A DNA stretch of 64,000 nt, from positions 24,610,501 to 24,674,500 of the forward strand of contig JAKSXM010000272.1 in assembly GCA_022575985.1 (NCBI GenBank), read 5' to 3'. This document shows, one piece after another, positions 34,456 to 45,624 of this stretch (positions are counted from its first letter, which is position 1; the number at the start of each line of letters is the position of its first letter). The stretch comes from Anagrus nilaparvatae (Eukaryota; Arthropoda; Insecta; Hymenoptera; Mymaridae). The notes beneath the pieces are model-generated. The model worked only from the letters and a program-made list of their open reading frames with translations, did no database searches and was not told where the DNA came from. Both the position numbers and the translations under genes were made by a program.

Positions 34456-35438
34456 CCATTGGAAAATAGATGAAATTTTCAAAATCGGTTTCAGTGACCA
34501 AAAATACATATATGTTTCACTCAGGTCGATCCATTCTCGCGCCTTAACTATATACCGTTATGATTTTCTAGTAGTTTGAAACCTATAGAAAGCAAAAAAA
34601 TGTGAATACGAAATCGGCGATGGATGCAATTATCATGTCAAAAACCGCGTTTTTTATATCAGAGCTACCCCAAATTTTTTAAATAACTTTTTCGGCAAAT
34701 CCTTTTCTTAAAAAAGACATGCTCAACGCAACAGTAACTATGTACATTGTTATAGTTAGCTAAAGAATCATTCTGATTGGCCGATAAAAAATTCCATTAT
34801 TGTTTATTTAACAAATCGTAATTTAAATTTTATTAATTTAAACTAAAGTTATTCAAGTTTGTTTAAATTAGTTATAGTTAAATAACTCAAGAAAAAATAA
34901 ATTTTTAAATTATTCATCACATATTTTGTTTTTTTATTATATTAATAAAAACGTGGATTATTAGTATGGTTAGTAAATCGGGTTGCTAAATTATAAGTCA
35001 TAAAAAATAAATAAATAAAGGAATTTTAGGAGAAGTTATGAAAATTTATTTTTAATTACTTTGGTGAGATAAAAATACCAAAATAAATAATATTAAAAAT
35101 ACTAAAATAAATATTATAATAATAATAATAATATCCAAATTGCAAAGATTACTTAAGAAAACTTACGAGAATGTTTTTAAATACTTTTGATTTTAAACCT
35201 AAAACAATCTAAAAGTGAATTTTTACTTGAACCCCATATTTTGTCCCGCGATTAAAAACATATTTTTACATATAACGGCCAAAAAAACCGCCTTCCTAAG
35301 GTAAAAAATAGACTTTTTTTGCATTAGATATGTAAAATTATTTTGAGCTGAGTAAAAAAATATAGCAAAAAGTTTTTTCTATATTTAAAAAACAGGCGCG
35401 CACACAGAAAGTTGCGCTGGGGTGGGCTAATAATGATA

Positions 35439-35439
<1 letters not shown>

Positions 35440-35481
<42 letters not shown>
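35440..35481 (+). repeat. (TAA)n microsatellite
   Basis: About 12 uninterrupted TAA units preceded by interrupted ones, directly left of the R1-like fragment. Confidence 0.9.
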
Positions 35482-35953
35482 GGTAGAAGGATACAGTAGG
35501 ATACTTTCTTCGGATGTGTGCGCTACGTGGAAGGGCGCCCGCCCTTCCCGATTTGGAGGCCAGAGACGGTGGTCCCGGAAATGCTACGAAGTTCTGAAAA
35601 TTGGAACAAAGTAGCAGAGTACGTAAGGGCCACCTTGTTGAAGAAAAAGGAGGAGGGCTTTCTATCGTAGATAGCTCTCCTGTCACTAGGCTGGGGGAAG
35701 GCAGCGGCCAGTTGCCTAGGCTGCGCGTCCCAAACTGAAGTTATACCTGAAAAGGGAGTTCCGGTTTGGGGCAAACAAGCGCAGGGGGGTTTATAGTGTG
35801 TTTATCCAGTAAGAATCTGGGGCGTAGCCGGCGACCGCGGTCGCCGGTGGTCTCCCAGTTGTACACTTTGTGCAACTGGGCGGTCATGGAAATTTGCGGG
35901 TCTTTAAGGCCCGCAAACACTCCAATTTTTGCATTTTTATTACAGAAAAAAAA
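35482..35953 (+). mobile_element. R1-like LINE 3' fragment
   Basis: From about 35505 to the TAG at 35668-35670 the reading TFFGCVRYVEGRPP ... VVPEMLRSSENW ... VAEYVRATLLKKKEEGFLS matches the C-terminus of the ORF at 60711-61691 residue for residue over most positions. The 3' UTR is also shared ('atacctgaaaagggagt'). The end lies at an A-run near 35945-35953. The coding end is intact but isolated, so it is non-functional. Confidence 0.8.
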
Positions 35954-36449
35954 TCGGTTATAATTTTATTTCCCTTTCGTTTTACACCTGACATAGTAGC
36001 AACGTAAAATTTCACTTTAAAAGTTTCACCAATTATTCACTATAAATCTTTACTTTTTTAAATAAACAAGATGCTTCTGAGACCACGAATTATAGAAAAC
36101 TAACTTAAAGTATTAAAAACCTCTTGTACGCGTTATTTTTTTTTAATTCTTATAAGTAATAAAAATAATATTACATCCTTTTCTTCTGGTCCATTTCAAG
36201 TTTGATTTTATTACTTTTCTGTATAAAAATCCATTTCTGGGGACAAGTACTTATAAAAAAACATTCTTTGTAAACATCCATGACAGATGGATATAATAAA
36301 ATTAAAATTCATTAAAATATAATTATACTTTGAAAAAAAATTTATTTTTCAATCATGTTATAAATACTTCAAAAATATATTCTATTATAAAAAAAAATTT
36401 TTTATGACGCATGTTAAATATCTTTTTTTTAATTTCATAAATACTTTTA

Positions 36450-37508
36450 CAGTGAAGCCACACTATCCGTTGATATCGATATCGATATCGAAAAATAAAA
36501 ATATTGCGGCGCAAAATTCAAATAATTTTTGTTTTTTATTAAAAAACGGCTAAAAATAATATTTTAATCATGAAATAAATAAATAAAACGTAAATTCAGA
36601 GCAAAACAATTAATTTAACTAAATTTTAATAAAAATGTCGGTATATTAAAGAATATTTTGATATCATAACCTCAAAAATAAATAACTTGTTATGGTATAA
36701 AAATATGCGTTAATATACCAACATTCTCATTAAAACTTAGTAAAATTATTATATTTAGACAGATTTTGCGTTTTATATATTTATTTCATGATTAAAATAT
36801 TATTTTTAGCAATTTTCTTCTATTAAAAGAATGAAATGTAACGCTGATTTTGAGACATTTTAAAACTCATTCTGATTGGTCTGTACTTAACAGCTGTTAT
36901 TCAATTCAAAATTAATACTAACGCGCTCTTGCGGTGTACAAATTAAACCTTATACTGTTCTGTTATTTTTAATGGCGCGTATTTTAAAATTCTGTATTTT
37001 ATTATTATTTATTTTTTATTTTTTTTTCTTCATTTTGAAAGGGTGAATAATATAATATTATTAACATGTTATTTTCTGTCTTAAATAAAAAATTAGTTAT
37101 TTATGAGGAATCAGTTAATGAAATAAGTTCGATATAAAGTTATAATATATCAAATGGGAAGGTTGACAGGGCCCGAGGTGCATAGCACCGAGGGCCTGTA
37201 ATCGCATAATTGGTAAAATGTACCTAATTTAGGGTTAATTCATAAAGTAAAACTTAAAATAATAAACTTTAGCTTAGAATGAAGATTTTGTACAAATAAA
37301 ATCGAAAATTTGTTTTATTAAATAAATATTTGTTTAAAGTTTAAATTGTTTTTCATTTAAAATTGAATTTGAGGGGGTTGGCGCGCTTTAGCGCGCAGGG
37401 GCTTAGCCCCCTAGTTTAATAAAAAACAAAAATTATTTGAATTTTGCGCCACCATATTTTTATTTTTCGATATCGATATCGATATCGATGGATAGTGTGG
37501 CTTCACTG
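36450..37508. mobile_element. Palindromic TA-flanked element (CAGTGAAGCC ends), split by a Helitron-like insert
   Basis: Terminal inverted repeats start CAGTGAAGCCACACTATCC, followed by a (GATATC)n-like core. TA flanks both ends (36448-36449, 37509-37510). Without the 36826-37412 insert it is a roughly 470-bp foldback whose arms match through 'gctaaaaataatattttaat'. No coding capacity; Tc1/mariner-type MITE by TA target and CAGTG ends. Confidence 0.8.
36826..37412 (+). mobile_element. Helitron-like non-autonomous element
   Basis: It begins TCTTCTATTAAAAG and ends with a GC-rich hairpin (ggggcttagcccc) followed by CTAG. The host flank is a run of six T in the other palindrome arm, here split 3+3 with no target duplication, as expected of Helitron-type insertion. 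A second copy with the same ends lies inverted at 38113-38653. No helicase coding. Confidence 0.7.
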
Positions 37509-37603
37509 TAAATAATAAGTGAAAAAGAATTTAAAATATTTGTGAAAAAGATGCCTTGAAAGGGTAGGCTACAGCCTAAGTAGCCTATAGCGTGTGTGCG
37601 CGC

Positions 37604-37937
37604 CTGAAAAAAAGTAAAAACCCCTGCCAAATTAATAGCACTACGGTTCCTCAACTCTCAAGAACTAACAAAATTTATTTTCAATTTATTTATTTAAGGT
37701 CGCGTGTATTACTTCAAGTATTAATAAATTTGCTCTAATTATAAATTGATAAAAATTTTTATCTTTATATTTAATTCAATTAAATAATGAATAAACTGTC
37801 GCAAAAGTATTTTATGATATTGCTAAATTTCATTAAAAACATATATGAATATTTAACGAAATGATATCTGTTAATATAAGACAAAATATTTCACAGCTTT
37901 TATATGTGTAGTAGTCACTTTGGTGAAACCAGTGACT
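37604..37937 (+). repeat. Duplicated block matching 14073-14410
   Basis: Near-identical from 'aaaacccctgccaaattaat' to 'tttggtgaaaccagtgactt'. It shows that the element nest to the left was inserted after the block was duplicated, or at one copy only. Confidence 0.8.
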
Positions 37938-38112
37938 TTATAAAATTACTAGCGGGATTGGAAATAGTTCCTCCAATACTTTGTTTCTGTAATTAATATT
38001 TATAAATTTATTGGAAATAAATTAAATTTATTACAAATTTGAATTTTTCTACTTTCTTTATAGGTTGTGTGATTATATTATTTTAATGTTAAAAAGGTCT
38101 TTTTTATACTAC

Positions 38113-38653
38113 TAGGGGGCTAAAGCGCGCCAACCCCCTCAAATTCAATTTTAAATGAGAAGCAATTTAAACTTTAAATAAATATTTATTTAATAAAACA
38201 AATTGGCTATTTTATTTATATATAATCTTCATTATAAGCTAAAATTTATTATTTTAAGTTTTACTTTATGAATTAACCCTAAATTAGGTACATTTTACGG
38301 TTTTACCAATTATGCGATCACAGTAAACCTTCCCATTTGTTATATTATAGCTTTATATCAAACTTATTTCAGTAACCGATTCCTCATATAAGTAATTTTT
38401 TATATAGGACAGACAATAACATGTTAATAATATTATATTATTCACCCTTTCACAATAAAGAAAAAAAAATACAAAAAGAATAATAATAAAATACAGAATT
38501 TTAAAATACGCGCCATTAAAAATTACAGAGCACACCACAATAGCGCGTTAGTATTAATTTCTAAATGAATAACAGCTGATAAGTATAGACCAATCAGAAT
38601 GTGTTTTAAATGTCTCAAAATCAGCGTTACATTTCATTCTTTTAATAGAAGAC
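38113..38653 (-). mobile_element. Second Helitron-like copy (inverted)
   Basis: The reverse complement begins TCTTCTATTAAAAG and ends 'ggcgcgctttagcccc' then CTAG. It is colinear with 36826-37412 over about 540 bp ('tagggttaattcataaagta' shared), but its 3' hairpin is shortened. Together the two copies form a large inverted repeat around 37413-38112. Confidence 0.7.
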
Positions 38654-38764
38654 GTGCAAAAGTTGAAAAGTAAAATGAAATGACTTTTTTTTCATTTTTG
38701 TTTTTAACTTCCGAAACTTCAACGTTTTAAGTTTTAAGCAGTAAATAAAGAAAATATATGAAAA

Positions 38765-39316
38765 CTATCTGCCTCCGGCTCACTTCGCTCGCCCCAGCAG
38801 CCACCAAGAGGGCTGCGCCCCTCTGGACAACAATGACTTGATTTTTCCAAAGATATGTAATTTTAGGTTACTCAATATTCTGTAAAATAACCTTTTTTTT
38901 CTGAAGTATTATCTAAAATTTTACTGAATTATAAAAATTACGGGCATATGAACCCAGACAGATAATTAATTATCAGCAATACAAAGCTTCGCTACCCTTC
39001 CATATAGGATCCACAAGCAGTCGTTGTTTCCCTCGAGTACCCATTCTAGGATTCTGCCTAATAATAGCTGTTCAAGCTTCTCTTAGTTACTATACTCATT
39101 TACTAAATATGTGACTGATATAAATTAGAAAATAATACTATTATCTATAAATATATAATATTAGTCCTAAACTTTAATAATTTACGAAAAAGTATTGTAA
39201 CTTTTGACAAATCGAACCGATTACCTTAAATATTTAGATGAGATGGATTCGTAAAAAATATACCCGAATCGAATGAAATTCTTTTCGAACGAAAAATTTT
39301 TCCTCGGTTTTCAGAA
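38765..39316 (-). mobile_element. Truncated Helitron-like copy related to 56140-56873
   Basis: Inverted relative of 56345-56873, sharing 'atgaacccagacagataatt', 'gtcgttgtttccctcga' and the GC-rich 3' hairpin 'ctgcctccggctcacttcgc'. The terminal CTAG is mutated to ATAG here. Its inner end stops at 39316, where another repeat begins. Confidence 0.6.
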
Positions 39317-39317
39317 T

Positions 39318-39720
39318 CGGTGGCATACTCAAGTATAATATAGCTGACCATGATTTTAACCGTTGCAAGTAGTCTCCGTATGAAGTGTTTTGTGCGAATA
39401 GATACTTGGTTTTATGACATTTTTTTTTCTTTTGGCTTACAAAAACGAAATACTTTTTTTATTTTTTTTATGTTATTATTAATTTTTTTTTTCTTAGGAT
39501 ATACATAAATGAATTTCGAGTCAAATTTTATACTGATTTTATATTTATAATAAGAAATAAATCTTTTTTAATTGAAATGCGATATGTAATTTTATTTTCA
39601 AAAAAAAACTTAATACTTTTTAATTTTTTTATTTATTGGTATAAATTTGATATCAACACATTATAATTATACATATTTACAATTCATATTTTTAAAATAT
39701 TTGCACACACAACTAAAAAT
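39318..39720 (+). repeat. Direct repeat, partner of 63251-63690
   Basis: 'agaatcggtggcatactcaa' and the next 400 bases recur at 63251 with few differences. No coding potential. At 63 kb the repeat lies directly downstream of gene 3. Confidence 0.8.
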
Positions 39721-39790
39721 ATTAATGTTAATTTGTATTATTGTTATTAAATATTATTAAAAAAAAAGAGGAAGGAAAAACGATGAGGAA

Positions 39791-39890
39791 AATTAAAAAA
39801 ATTATATCAACTAAAAGATTTATTACGATCGGCATGAAAATAAAAAAATTATATCAACTATAAGATTTATTACGATCGATACGAAAACTA
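39791..39890 (+). repeat. Tandem pair of a roughly 50-bp unit
   Basis: 'ttatatcaactaaaagattt' with 'attacgatcg' occurs twice, starting at about 39799 and 39850. Confidence 0.75.
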
Positions 39891-39954
39891 AAATTACCGT
39901 CAATAAATTCCATTGACATGCTTTCGAAAAAAATTGCAAATAAAACCATGCTCC

Positions 39955-40440
39955 AGGTCTATACTAAACCAAATTTTGAAAAAATTCGTTATCAGATCCA
40001 AAAAATTACCATAAACGAACTTTCTAAAACTACCACTCTTGTAGAAATTAATTAGGTACTGCGTCCAAAAAGAAAAAAAAATTTGGTGTTTTTTTGTATT
40101 TTTTTTTGACAAAAATTTTGGGAACATAATTTTCAAAAAATTAATTATCAGATTCGAGATATCGAGTAAAAATCATACTTTCAAATATAAGTACTTTCAT
40201 GGAAATAAATGAGGTACTACATTCAAATAAAAAAAAAAAATAATTTGAGATTTTTTTGTGAAAAAATTTTTGAAAAAAAATTAGGTCTTAATTCCATAAT
40301 GGTTATGTATGACCGGTTACACACACACAAACACACACACACACACAAACACACAGACACAAACTAATAAAATTTGTTTAAAAAACTAATACCTCAATTT
40401 TTTTAGTAAAATTTACTAATTTTTTAGCTCTACATAGCCA
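39955..40440 (+). repeat. Satellite-family copy with (CA)n
   Basis: Two monomers of the 155-bp family ('aattaggtactgcgtcc', 'agtactttcatggaaataaa'), then the family tail with an (AC)n run at 40320-40360. Confidence 0.7.
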
Positions 40441-41334
40441 GCGCCCGTAAAATAAAAAAATATTGAATTTAAAAAAAGTAATTATACCATCGTTTGTGTA
40501 TTTTTTATACCATTAAAACGAGCCCGACCAGACGTTCGTGCGTCTCGTATTTTCCGAGAAAATGAGAATTTTCCGAAATTTCATCACCCGAACAAAAAAT
40601 AATTTTTTGCTTATATTTACCAATCTATATTAATTTGTTTTTACTACATTTGTAAAGGTTAGTTTAACTATCCTTTTTTTTTGCGCCAGAGCTATTTACC
40701 CCAAAAAAATTTCCCCCACTCCTTAATAAATATTTCCCCTCATTTGCTACACTCATTTAAACTAATGAATATAAACAAACAAAATTATATTTTGGTTATA
40801 CAAATGAATAATAATTTAATACAAATAACCTATGATTCTTAGTTACAATCCAATTTCATGATCATCTAATCATTCATGATCTTTTAAAATAATAAAAATA
40901 ATTACCTAACACAAAAAAAATACCCTGCCAACTAGCTGGCACTGAGGTTCCTCAAACAATGGGCTATAATCTTAATTTACAACAAATATTATTTGTTACA
41001 ACCAGGCAATTATACATACATTTTTCTTTTTTAGTAGCTGGTAAAGTAGATTATTAAGATCATTTTGTTATTAAAGTGAAAATTCTAGCGTCCATGGATT
41101 GGTCGCGCCGGCGTTAATGGATTTTAAATCATTTTTGCATAATTAAAAAGAGAGAAATATAAAAAAAGCTAATTTTATTTTTTTTTATAAAAGAAATGGT
41201 TGGTAACGATGCGAAAATTACAAATATTCGCTCAATTATCATAAAAAGATAGGAGTTTTTACCAGAATTTATAATAATTTCTTATAATTTATTTTCTCAG
41301 TGTACTCCTTGCATTTGACCAATATTCCGCAACA

Positions 41335-41364
41335 ATGATAATAATAATAATAATAATAATAATA
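41335..41364 (+). repeat. (AAT)n microsatellite
   Basis: About nine AAT units. Confidence 0.85.
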
Positions 41365-41689
41365 TTTTGTAATAAAAAAAAAATAACATTAATTGCTTCA
41401 AGATTTTAACATTATTTATATTATTTCTATTAATCACAAAATAATAAATTATTTAATTCTATAAATTGTTTGATTCTTTAAAAAATGCCAATATAACTTT
41501 TAAATCTTAATTTTAAAATGCAAACACAACCATTTAATATTTTTAGGCTGTTTATTATTGTTTATAATTTCATTAAGCTGCATATATAAATAAACATAGC
41601 AACGAACAAAATAATCCGAGGAAGTCAAAAAGAGGCAAGATTTCCATCATTTTTTCTTGTGTGTTATAATTTATATCAAAATAAAAAAA

Positions 41690-43435
41690 AAAATTGTGAT
41701 CGGATACAAAAAATTACTATAAACTAAATTTCTAAAACTTGTACTCTCATTAAAATAAATTAGATATGTCAAATACGAAAAATAAATTTGGTGTTTTATG
41801 TATTTTTTTGTGACGAAGATTTTGGAGAAAAAAATTTTCAAAAAATTAATTATCAGATTCAAGATATCGAGTAAAAACCATACTTTCAAGTATAAGTACT
41901 TTCATGGAAATAAATGAGGTATTGCATCCAAATTAAAAAAAAAAAAAATATTTTGAGATTTTTTTAATAAAAAAATTTTTTGAAAAAAAAGTTAGGTATT
42001 CGTTCGATAATAAATTGTTTTAGAATATCACTGGTTACAATATTTTAAAATATTAGTACTTTCAAAGAATTAAAAGAGGTATTACACCAAAAAAATATTG
42101 CAATTTTTTTTATTTTTCTTTTTTTTTAATTTAGATAATAATAATTTTGAAAAAATTAAGTATCAATTCCAAAAAATTACTGTAAACGAGGTTCTTAAAA
42201 CTAGTACTTCCATGGAAATAAATTAGGTACTACGTCCAAAAAGAAAAAAAAGTTTCGTATTTTTTGTATTTTTTTGTGAAAAAAATTTTAGAAAAAAAAT
42301 TTTCAAAAAATTAAGTATAAGATTGGAGATATCAAGTAAAAACCATACTTTCAAGTATAAGTACTTTCATGGAAATAAATGAGGTATTACATCCAAAATA
42401 AAAAAAAAAGGGGGGGGGGGGGTTGAGATTTTTTGATAAAAAAATGTTTGGAAAAAAAATTAGGTCTTAATTCGATAATGGTTTTGAAATATCACTAGTT
42501 ACAATATTTTCAGATAATTGTACTTTCATAGAATTAAATGAGGTATTACACCAAAAAAAAAAAAAAATATTGCAGTTTTTTTTATTTTTATTTTTTTTTA
42601 ATTTTGACAAAAAAAAATTTGAAAAAATTAAGTATCAGATCCAAGAAATAGCAATAAACAAGGTTCTTAAAACTAGTACTTCCATGGAAATAAATTAGGT
42701 ACTACGTCCAAAAAGAAAAAAAAATTGGTATTTTTTGTATTTTTTTGTTAAAAAAATTTTAGAAATAAAAATTTCAGAAAATTAAGTATCAGATTCGAGA
42801 TATAGTGTAAAAACCATACTTTAAAATATAAGTACTTTCATGGAAATAAATGAGGTATTACATCCAAATTAAAAAAAAAAAGGGGGGGTTTGAGATTTTT
42901 TGATAAAAAAATGTTTGAAAAAAAAATTAGGTCTTAATTCGATAATGGTTTTGAAATATCACTAGTTATAATATTTTCATATATTAGTACTTTCATAGAA
43001 TTAAATGAGGTATTACACCCAAAAAAAAAAAAATATTGCATTTTTTTTAATTTTTCTATTTTTTTAAATTTTAAAAGAAAAAATTTTGAAAAAATTAAGT
43101 ATCAGATCCAAAAAATAGCAATAAACAAGGTTCTTAAAACTAGTACTTCCATGGAAATAAATTAGGTACTACGTCCAAAAAGAAAAAAAAAATTTGTATT
43201 TTTTGTATTTTTTTGTGAAAAAAATTTTAGAAAAAAAATTTTCAGAAAATTAAGTATCAGATTCGAGATTTAGTGTAAAAACCATACTTTCAAATATAAG
43301 TACTTTCATGGAAATAAATGAGGTATTACATCCAAATCAAAAAAAAAAAAAAGTACCTCGAGATTTTTTGGTGAAAAAATTTTTGAAAAAAAAATTAGGT
43401 CTTAATTCCATAATATTTGTGAAATATCACCGATT
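41690..43435 (+). repeat. Satellite-like higher-order tandem array, about 468-bp period
   Basis: The phrase 'tactttcatggaaataaatg' recurs at about 41897, 42362, 42833 and 43301 (steps 465, 471, 468). Each period has three related monomers of about 150-160 bp with distinct markers: 'aaattaggtactacgtcc', 'aaatgaggtattacatcc', 'aaatgaggtattacacc'. Corresponding monomers in neighbouring periods are more alike than monomers within a period, the mark of higher-order repetition. A run of 13 G lies at 42410-42422. No coding frame is conserved. Confidence 0.85.
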
Positions 43436-43443
43436 ACATACGT

Positions 43444-43472
<29 letters not shown>
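43444..43472 (+). repeat. (CA)n microsatellite in the satellite tail
   Basis: About 12 CA units, followed by 'cagactttttttaaaaacag', the conserved tail of this repeat family. Confidence 0.85.
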
Positions 43473-43474
<2 letters not shown>

Positions 43475-43725
43475 GACTTTTTTTAAAAACAGGTTTTTTA
43501 GCTTCCTGGGGTCCCAAAACGTGCTTATATGCCAAAAAATAGAAAATCAAATTTTGACCTAACACAAAAAAAAAAAAAAAAAAAAAATGCGCCATTCATT
43601 TTTGCCAATATAGTCACAAATAATCAACAATATAATTATATACATAGGTTTTTAAAATTTTGAGATTTACTTTTTTTATTGCAACTGAATTACTTTGTTT
43701 AAGTTATATCTGTTTTTTAAGTAAA

Positions 43726-43760
43726 CTAGACCCAACTGCGCTTCGCGCAGAGAACGACTT
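43726..43760 (-). mobile_element. Helitron-like 3' terminus
   Basis: On the minus strand the hairpin CTGCGC-GAA-GCGCAG is followed by TTGGGTCTAG and T. Hairpin, short spacer and CTAG before T is the Helitron 3' pattern. The other end was not located. A short inverted repeat (43859-43878 with 44383-44402) lies inside the possible body. Confidence 0.4.
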
Positions 43761-44690
43761 ATTTAAATTATGTATTGATTCTTCTATAACAATTCTTCTT
43801 TAACGAATTGAATTGTATCATTCATTAAAGATGAAAAACCTCTAAGTAAGAAGACCTTATTGATTTGGTAAACCGCAACAAAAAAGTATTTTATATGCGA
43901 GAAAAAAATAAAATAATAGTCTCCTGGTTGGTATATAAGAATCTAAAGTCAGATTTTTTATTTAGCCTTTTAAGAAGTCATTAAAGCGCAGCGACAGGGA
44001 CAATAATAAAAATTCAGAGTTTTCACAAAACGTTTTTTTTATCATTCTGGCCAACTGACCTGGATTACTAACTTACCAAAAGACTAAATCAAAAATCTGA
44101 GTTCATATTCTTAAAAAAAGCAACTCTTTTTACTTAGTGGACCATTATTTTATTTTAAATTTTTCGCGTAGTAAATACTTTTTATTTAACATCGTGCGTA
44201 AAGTTGAACTTTAGTTACAAATGGGTAAATTTGACCGCTTTTTTTAAATAAAACTATTTTTGAAATTCGTTATATAAATGTATATTTCATCGAATACTCA
44301 GTGCTACGCACCTCGGGCCTGTGAACCTTCGCATTCGGTGTAATACAACTTTATATCACTTGTTTCGAAAAACACTATTCTTGTGGTTTACCAAATCAAT
44401 ACACGTATAAATAAAGCTTTCGGACTTAAGATAGTAAAATAATAATCTGTAGTATTTTATTTAATTTGATATGTATTATAAACATATCAAAATTTAAATA
44501 TAAAGAAAGAATAACATAATTAAATTAAAGAATTATTAGCTATACTGAAAAAAGTCAGGTTAACTGAGAAAGTTCTTAAATTGAACTTTTTTGGCCATCA
44601 ATTCTCTGCCCTCAGTTTCAAGCTTCGCCAAATACCCCTCCCCATAGACATCTTCTACGTTAATAAAATTTTTCCTCTTTTATCAAATAT

Positions 44691-45624
44691 CCCTGTCAAC
44701 ATGAAAATACCGAATTGTCCGTACTAAACTACAAAAAGGGCTCTTTCGTATTTTGTAAAATACTAAACAGCGTTGTTAGTATTTTATAAAATTTTCATGA
44801 ACTCTTCTGCGTTTACAAAATACTAAACATCGTCAATTGTATTTTTAAAACTACCAACGACCTAATTTATAATTTTACACAAAATCGGCAACTAAAACGT
44901 ATTTTGTAAACTACAAACGAGGCTCATTTAATATTTTCTCGAATATTTTAAAGAAAAATATACACATATTCAAATATACACATATTATTATAGTTAAATA
45001 AAGTGATTGTTATTATTATTTTATAATTATTCATAAATTATAACAAGCCAACCATAATTTCTATTTTTTTAAATACAGTTTATTAGCAGAAATGGTCCAG
45101 TTGCCAACAATAGGCTTTTTTTGGTTATGTATAGCAGTTTTTTTTAGAATTTTCAATTATTATATATGTTTTTATGGTAGATAAAAACGAAAACATAACC
45201 AGTAATTCCTTAGGTTATGTTAGTGTAATGCTTGACGTATCGTTTATTTATTTTTGACTACTTCTTTAGGTTATGTTAGTGCAAAGCTTGAAATTAGAAA
45301 TTATATGGTTGGCTTATTATAATTTATAAATAATTATAAAATAATAATAAAAATCACTTTATTTTAACTATAATCTGTGTATATTTGTATATGTGTATAT
45401 TTTTCTATAAAATATTAAATGAGCCTCGTTTGTAGTTTACAAAATACGTTTTAGCTGCCAATTCTGTGTAAAATTGTAAATTAGGTCGTTGGTAGTTTTA
45501 AAAATACAAACAACGATGTTTAGTATTTTGTAAACGCAGAAGAGTTGTTTAGTATTTTACAAAATACGAAAGAGCCCTTTTTGTAGTTTAGTACGGACAA
45601 TTCGGTATTTTCATGTTGACAGGG
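44691..45624. mobile_element. Foldback element with CCCTGTCAAC ends, 934 bp
   Basis: The left arm from CCCTGTCAACATGAAAATAC and the right arm ending GTATTTTCATGTTGACAGGG pair over about 370 bp ('tttagtacggacaattcggt', 'acaaacgaggctcattt', 'taacaagccaacca'). The loop is about 200 bp. Flanking 'aaatat' on both sides may be a short target duplication or part of the TIR. Non-coding. Confidence 0.75.

Larger units (their letters stand above)
21880..34800 (-). repeat. Left arm of an inverted segmental duplication (partner 48470-52440)
   Basis: Colinear inverted matches include: 21910-21990 with 52330-52430; the gene 1b promoter and signal exon with those of gene 2; 22816-23420 with 50900-51500; 33090-33720 with 50340-50880; 34590-34640 with 49870-49930; 34735-34790 with 48475-48535. 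The BEL element (23859-32566) is absent from the right arm. So are about 23430-23858 and 32572-33085. Confidence 0.8.
35393..37601. mobile_element. TIR element nest with CAGGCGCGCACAC ends
   Basis: The left end caggcgcgcacac and the right end gtgtgtgcgcgcctg are inverted. They interrupt a sequence present without the insert at 14060-14080 ('ctatatttaaaaaaagtaaa'). The target is an A run, so the duplication length is unclear. Inside are an R1-like LINE 3' fragment, a palindromic TA-flanked element and, within that, a Helitron-like element. Superfamily unassigned. Confidence 0.6.

Noticed and set aside
41690..43435. CRISPR-like regular repeats
   Set aside because: Units of about 155 bp without spacers, in eukaryotic DNA; this is satellite-type tandem repetition.
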